64,000 nucleotides of DNA from Siniperca chuatsi (lineage: Eukaryota; Chordata; Actinopteri; Centrarchiformes; Sinipercidae). Positions 61,401 through 64,000 of the stretch are shown one piece after another. The notes under the pieces were generated by a model. It ran no database searches and was not told the DNA's origin. It saw nothing but the letters and a program-made list of their open reading frames with translations. The stretch covers positions 7,106,675-7,170,674 of the forward strand of contig NC_058046.1 in NCBI RefSeq assembly GCF_020085105.1. The letters are read 5' to 3'. The first letter of the stretch is position 1. Every line of letters begins with the position of its first letter. A program made the position numbers and the translations under genes.

Positions 61401-62888
61401 AGTACTCTTTTAATAAGATTTTCTTCCATCAGTGAAATTCTGACAAAATGATTGTGGAACTTTAAATGAGAAAATAGTTGTACTTTTTGTTTTTCTCTGA
61501 TGTGTCCTCACGTACCTAACCTGTGAGTCTAACTTATGTTCCTGAGTCTTATAAAATCTCCATATTTCCATCAAGTCTCTAGGACGTGTGTGTAACCACT
61601 AAACTTTTGACATCAAAACAAAACACTCAATTTTGTCATTGTTACATGATTAGTAGGTTATTAAATCACCAGGTTTCCTTCTTAGTCTTCATTGCTTCTT
61701 CTTGTTTCTTGTATGAGCACCAATTTATGTGACTCTAACATGGGATTTGTTGGGTATAAACCAAACTAAAATAAGCCTTAGCCTGTCTCTGCCTGCCTCC
61801 TCTTATTCCAGGCTGAGGCCATTTATCTCTGGGGTGGATTGTAATGCTCAGCCAAATGTATAGCCACATCTCCCGGGGCATGGAGCCTTATGCGAAATTT
61901 GCCTTTTAGGCAAGCTTTAGAGCTCCTACAAGAAATGTAACACAGAGAGATTGTGTAAAGCTGTCACCACTCCCTGGTTGTTTTAAGACAAATTCCTTCA
62001 CCTATAGAGCAGTCAAATACAGTGATTCTTCTGGTTTACTCCTTGTGATCTTGAGGTATTCTTGTATTCAGATCAGTACTAAAAATGTTAATCATGTGCT
62101 TCATGCCGAGTGGAGTCTGACTGAAGTGGTTGGGAGTAGAGTCCCCACTACCATACAAAGCAGCTGGTTGTGTGAGAGCATGTCTGAGCAGTGACATGTT
62201 TTATTCAGCACTCGCAAATACACAAAAAACTACCTGAGGCTTCGAATTTACGAGACATGACCAAATACCACCCCAGAGGAATTCAGATGACAAATTAACT
62301 ATGTTAAGGAATAGAGTCTACTTTTGGTGGGCAAAGGCCCTTGTTGACTTTCTCCATGGAATATGTGTGCAGGATTAATACACTTTGATGTTAGTTGCTG
62401 ATGACAAGCTGCCAGGCCAGAGGAAAACACAAGACAGAATTTAGTCGAAGGCCCTTGGGGAGCTGAGGGCAAACAGTGGGCGCTCACATCTGCTGTAATT
62501 TTGATGAGTGCGATGTCCATATTTTGGTCCACGTCCTTGACTGTAGCGTCGTACTGCAAACCGTTTTTAAGCTCAACCTTTATCCGCTGTTTGTTGGTGA
62601 GTACGTGAGCATTGGTGATGATCCAGCCGTCCTCTGACACTATAAACCCAGAGCCACTTGACACAGAGACCTCTTCACTGGAAAATGGCACTCTGGCAAG
62701 AGAAAAGGCAAAAGGAAAACATAATTTTGTATCTGTGGGAACTTGAGTATTGAAGGAGTTTTAATTTTCTTGCTTCAGTTAGTTTTACTTTTGGAAAAGC
62801 TCCAGATGCACCACAGCTGGGACAATCTTATCCACCACATCTGCAATGAAGTTGAACTTGTAGCGCATACTTCCTGGATGTTGGATTC
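52405..62888 (-). CDS. htra4: HtrA-family serine protease, exons 2-9 (HTRA4-like; exon 1 outside window)
   Basis: Minus-strand exons: 62888-62789, 62692-62488, 60428-60234, 60094-60062, 59620-59506, 59386-59329, 58263-58168, 52570-52405. All have AG acceptors and GT donors, phases join, and the exon pattern equals vertebrate HTRA1, including the 33-bp exon [11 protein letters not shown]. 322 codons remain plus stop. Secreted HtrA proteases (HTRA1/3/4) have an N-terminal IGFBP/Kazal part (expected upstream of 64,000), a trypsin-like domain and one PDZ domain. The catalytic triad is intact: His in TNAHV (62607-62605), Asp in NMDIALIKI (62517-62515), Ser in GNSGG (60085-60083). The PDZ domain spans the last three exons ([38 protein letters not shown]) and ends LTIIPEETD. 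Sequence alone cannot separate HTRA1/3/4 firmly; the tail-to-tail position with tm2d2, as for human HTRA4, favours htra4. Intron 8 is 5.6 kb and repeat-filled. Confidence 0.9.
52903..53720. mobile_element. hAT-type non-autonomous element in HtrA intron 8
   Basis: Starts CAGGGCTGGACTGGG and ends with its inverse, CCAGTCCAGCCCTG. Flanking 8-mers GGTGCAAG (52,895-52,902) and GTTGCAAG (53,721-53,728) differ by one base, the expected hAT target duplication. 818 bp; internal open frames near 53,480-53,770 have no transposase similarity I can see. Confidence 0.85.
54470..54720 (+). mobile_element. MITE family A fragment in HtrA intron 8
   Basis: AAAACTGCACTGCACAATGG, GTGAAAGCCGTTGCTCTTAG, TGATGAACCCACAGAGAATT and TCCAGCTCACTAACATT correspond to the left half of the 20.0-kb copy. 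A small ATATAC/GTATAT palindromic run near 54,560-54,592 is internal. Confidence 0.55.
54850..55150. other. GC-richer unassigned island in HtrA intron 8
   Basis: TCTTTTCACACGGGGAGCG and the GTCGCCGTGCAAATC region are clearly GC-richer than their surroundings and resemble termini of Harbinger-type fish elements, but no paired end or duplication was found. Confidence 0.3.
55151..56700. other. No exon recognised (HtrA intron 8)
   Basis: Includes a partly repeated block: ATACCTGCATCACTGAATGA and AGACCTGCATCACTGAATGA near 55,672 and 55,856, each followed by AAGAAAA and 'AACAAAyACATTGTC', an imperfect duplication with a spacing of about 185 bp. Confidence 0.4.
56750..57065. mobile_element. MITE family A composite fragment
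   Basis: GTGTCTGCTGGATGTGTTAA and TTTTGCTAACAC match the family, followed by GCTGAAAAAAGCTGCCTGCT and GTAAAGTTGTGGGCGGGCTG, which resemble the 9,310-9,410 part; orientation of the two halves differs from the other copies, so it is rearranged. Confidence 0.45.
57300..57600 (-). pseudogene. PIF/Harbinger-type transposase N-terminal fragment
   Basis: The minus-strand frame from 57,564 down gives [20 protein letters not shown] followed by [17 protein letters not shown], matching the 'RFRLPR..I..LC..L...L.R.T.RS..IP' pattern of PIF/Harbinger (HARBI1-like) transposases. It then runs out of similarity; the catalytic DDE region is absent. Lies in HtrA intron 8. Confidence 0.6.
58435..58860 (+). repeat. 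Composite fish repeat: repeat D unit plus 'gctaacatgctaa' block, HtrA intron 7
   Basis: CTAGGGATGGTAATGTAGGT, ACATTCATGGTCCCCAGAGG and ATGAATCCTAATGACTTTGA form a repeat D unit. It runs directly into TTAGCATGCTAACATGCTAA, GCTAAACATTAGCATGTTAG and ATGTTAGCATGCTGACGGTA. The junction sequence CTTTGGTTTATGACCAAATA is continuous, so both are one element. Confidence 0.65.
60992..61409. mobile_element. TTAA-type MITE in HtrA intron 3
   Basis: The left end GGGGAACTCCACTGATT and the right end AATCAGTGGAGTACTC are inverted. The right end is followed by TTAA (61,410-61,413) and the left preceded by TTGA (60,988-60,991), a one-base decay. About 418 bp, non-coding. A partial right end recurs at 63,070-63,125. 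Confidence 0.7.
61414..62487. other. No exon recognised (HtrA intron 3)
   Basis: Unassigned DNA; no repeat identity supported. Confidence 0.4.
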
Positions 62889-63004
62889 CTTTGAGGACAC
62901 AGGATAATAGATGACAGGTTAGGCTACTCAGTTTCTCTAAAATGTGATGGATTAAATCTGTAAAATAGAAAAAAAAATATTCAAACTATTTTTTGCCATG
63001 CTAG

Positions 63005-63130
63005 CGGCGTGGCTCTAAGGATGGCAGTGTCGATCGGTTGGTCGTCCGCTCAATTTTGAACCTTTAAAAAAAAAAAAAACTGTCCATCCATGTGAGTCCA
63101 ATGCAATGCTACATCAGTGGAGTAGTCTAT
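63005..63130. repeat. Repeat fragments in HtrA intron 1
   Basis: GGCTCTAAGGATGGCAGTGT and CGATCGGTTGGTCGTCC match the start of repeat D at 58,440. After an A-run, ACTGTCCATCCATGTGAGTC and TACATCAGTGGAGTAGTC match the right end of the TTAA-type MITE at 61,370-61,409. The same association suggests a fused or nested element. Confidence 0.55.
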
Positions 63131-64000
63131 AACATTGCTTGTATACTGTATTCTTCCCTGTTGTCAGTTTACCAGTCATTACCGCTCTCTTTTCACGGCC
63201 TGCTGGTCCCTCCCTGCTCTGCAGTAGTTCTCAGTGTTTCCCACCTTCAGCCATCACACCCACACCCACCTGTACGCCTGTTCCCAATCTCTTAATCAGC
63301 TCCCCAGCATACTGTAATATACCAGCCACTGATCTATTGTGTCTGTTGTGTATTTGTCTGGCATTCTTGTTACTTGTTTTGCCCGCCTGCTTCTTTATCC
63401 CTTTTGCTGACTACCTGTTGACGAATAGTGGACACTATAAACTTTTTTTTTTTTTTTTAATTTAACCTGCCTGTCTCTGTCCCCTTAGGTTAGACGGAGT
63501 GTCACATGAGTAAAATACTAGGCTGCATTTTCAGAGCACGACTCACACGTCTTCTCAGGCAACTAGTGGCACATGGTTGCTCTGCTGCAAGCTTTTATGG
63601 TTGTTGATTTCTTTGAGATCATGGACTAACTGCAAGCACAAACAAACCTCTTCATAAAAACAAAGATCAGATTATAGTACAGTCTGTCCCATCTCTGCTA
63701 CCTTGCCACCACTTATACAGTTTAGCTGTTTTTTTTAAATCTGATATCAAAAGAGTTAAAGGCTTAAGTGCCTACAAGAGGAAATGGAAGGTCAACCTCA
63801 ACAGTTTAAGCAATTAGGTTTTATTACAAATGCAGCCTGCTGTGGACACCTGTGTTTATGTCACCTAAGGGCTCTTACCCGATAATGTCTCCAAAGTTCT
63901 CCTCCTCTGCTCTCTAAGCAAACACGCAATCCCTCTCCTGAAGCCACCACATTCTGACTGATGCTGTGTTTACAGAGTTGCACAAATGAACTTGTCTTTG
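63131..64000. other. HtrA intron 1, no exon supported
   Basis: C/T-rich stretch 63,140-63,470 with a T-run at 63,445. No signal peptide/IGFBP/Kazal exon was found on the minus strand, so exon 1 is expected right of the window. Confidence 0.45.

Noticed and set aside
63140..63470. C/T-rich region as an LTR of a retrovirus-like element
   Set aside because: No paired LTR, primer-binding site or polymerase seen in the window.
63882..63918. Minus-strand mini-exon between TTGCTTAG and GGTAAGAG as part of the HtrA gene
   Set aside because: Splice-like borders exist, but the 35-bp reading has no resemblance to the IGFBP/Kazal region and such an exon is not known in this family.
1..64000. CRISPR arrays, bacterial operons, rRNA or tRNA genes
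   Set aside because: No regularly spaced short repeats, ribosome binding site patterns or recognisable structural RNA sequences; the window is vertebrate nuclear DNA.

Overview
The window looks like teleost fish nuclear DNA. It has small exons with GT-AG introns, vertebrate gene families (a T-box factor, a TM2-domain protein, an HtrA serine protease, a VIP36-family lectin), long AT-rich non-coding tracts, and a dense load of fish-type repeats: RNase H-bearing LINEs, L2-like LINE tails, hAT and TTAA-type DNA elements, and (GT)n and (AT)n microsatellites. No bacterial-style operon, rRNA, tRNA or CRISPR array was seen.

Layout. 1-3460: the 5' part of a minus-strand lman2l-like L-type lectin gene (three exons; the rest lies beyond the left edge) with a LINE fragment in its third intron. 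3475-5640: a decayed RNase H-type LINE on the same strand, whose (GAA)n tail ends 14 bp upstream of the lectin start codon. 5.6-28.2 kb: a long gene-poor stretch of nested transposons, a broken hAT transposase, LINE tails and unassigned AT-rich sequence. 28,229-34,199: a complete seven-exon T-box gene of the Tbx2/3 subfamily, plus strand, 572 codons. 34.2-37.8 kb: its 3' flank with a TTAA-flanked foldback element. About 37.8-40.7 kb: a second long RNase H-type LINE copy, ending 124 bp upstream of tm2d2. 40,839-47,396: complete four-exon tm2d2, plus strand, with a long repeat-bearing 3' flank. 52,405-62,888: exons 2-9 of an HtrA protease gene, minus strand, convergent with tm2d2; exon 1 (IGFBP/Kazal part) is expected beyond the right edge.

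The gene products do not form one pathway. The tail-to-tail tm2d2/htra pair matches the human TM2D2/HTRA4 arrangement and is the main argument for naming the protease htra4. The lectin would act in ER-Golgi cargo handling, the T-box protein in nuclear repression, TM2D2 in membranes, and HtrA as a secreted protease.

I did not find a convincing unknown molecular system. The most interesting points are: two copies of the same LINE family whose 3' ends lie immediately upstream of, and in the same orientation as, two unrelated genes; a divergent extra Tbx2/3-type gene with an apparent GC-AG intron and no tbx4/5 neighbour; a three-level nested insertion with a readable target-site duplication; and a weak candidate first exon of a small secreted peptide near 6.6 kb.
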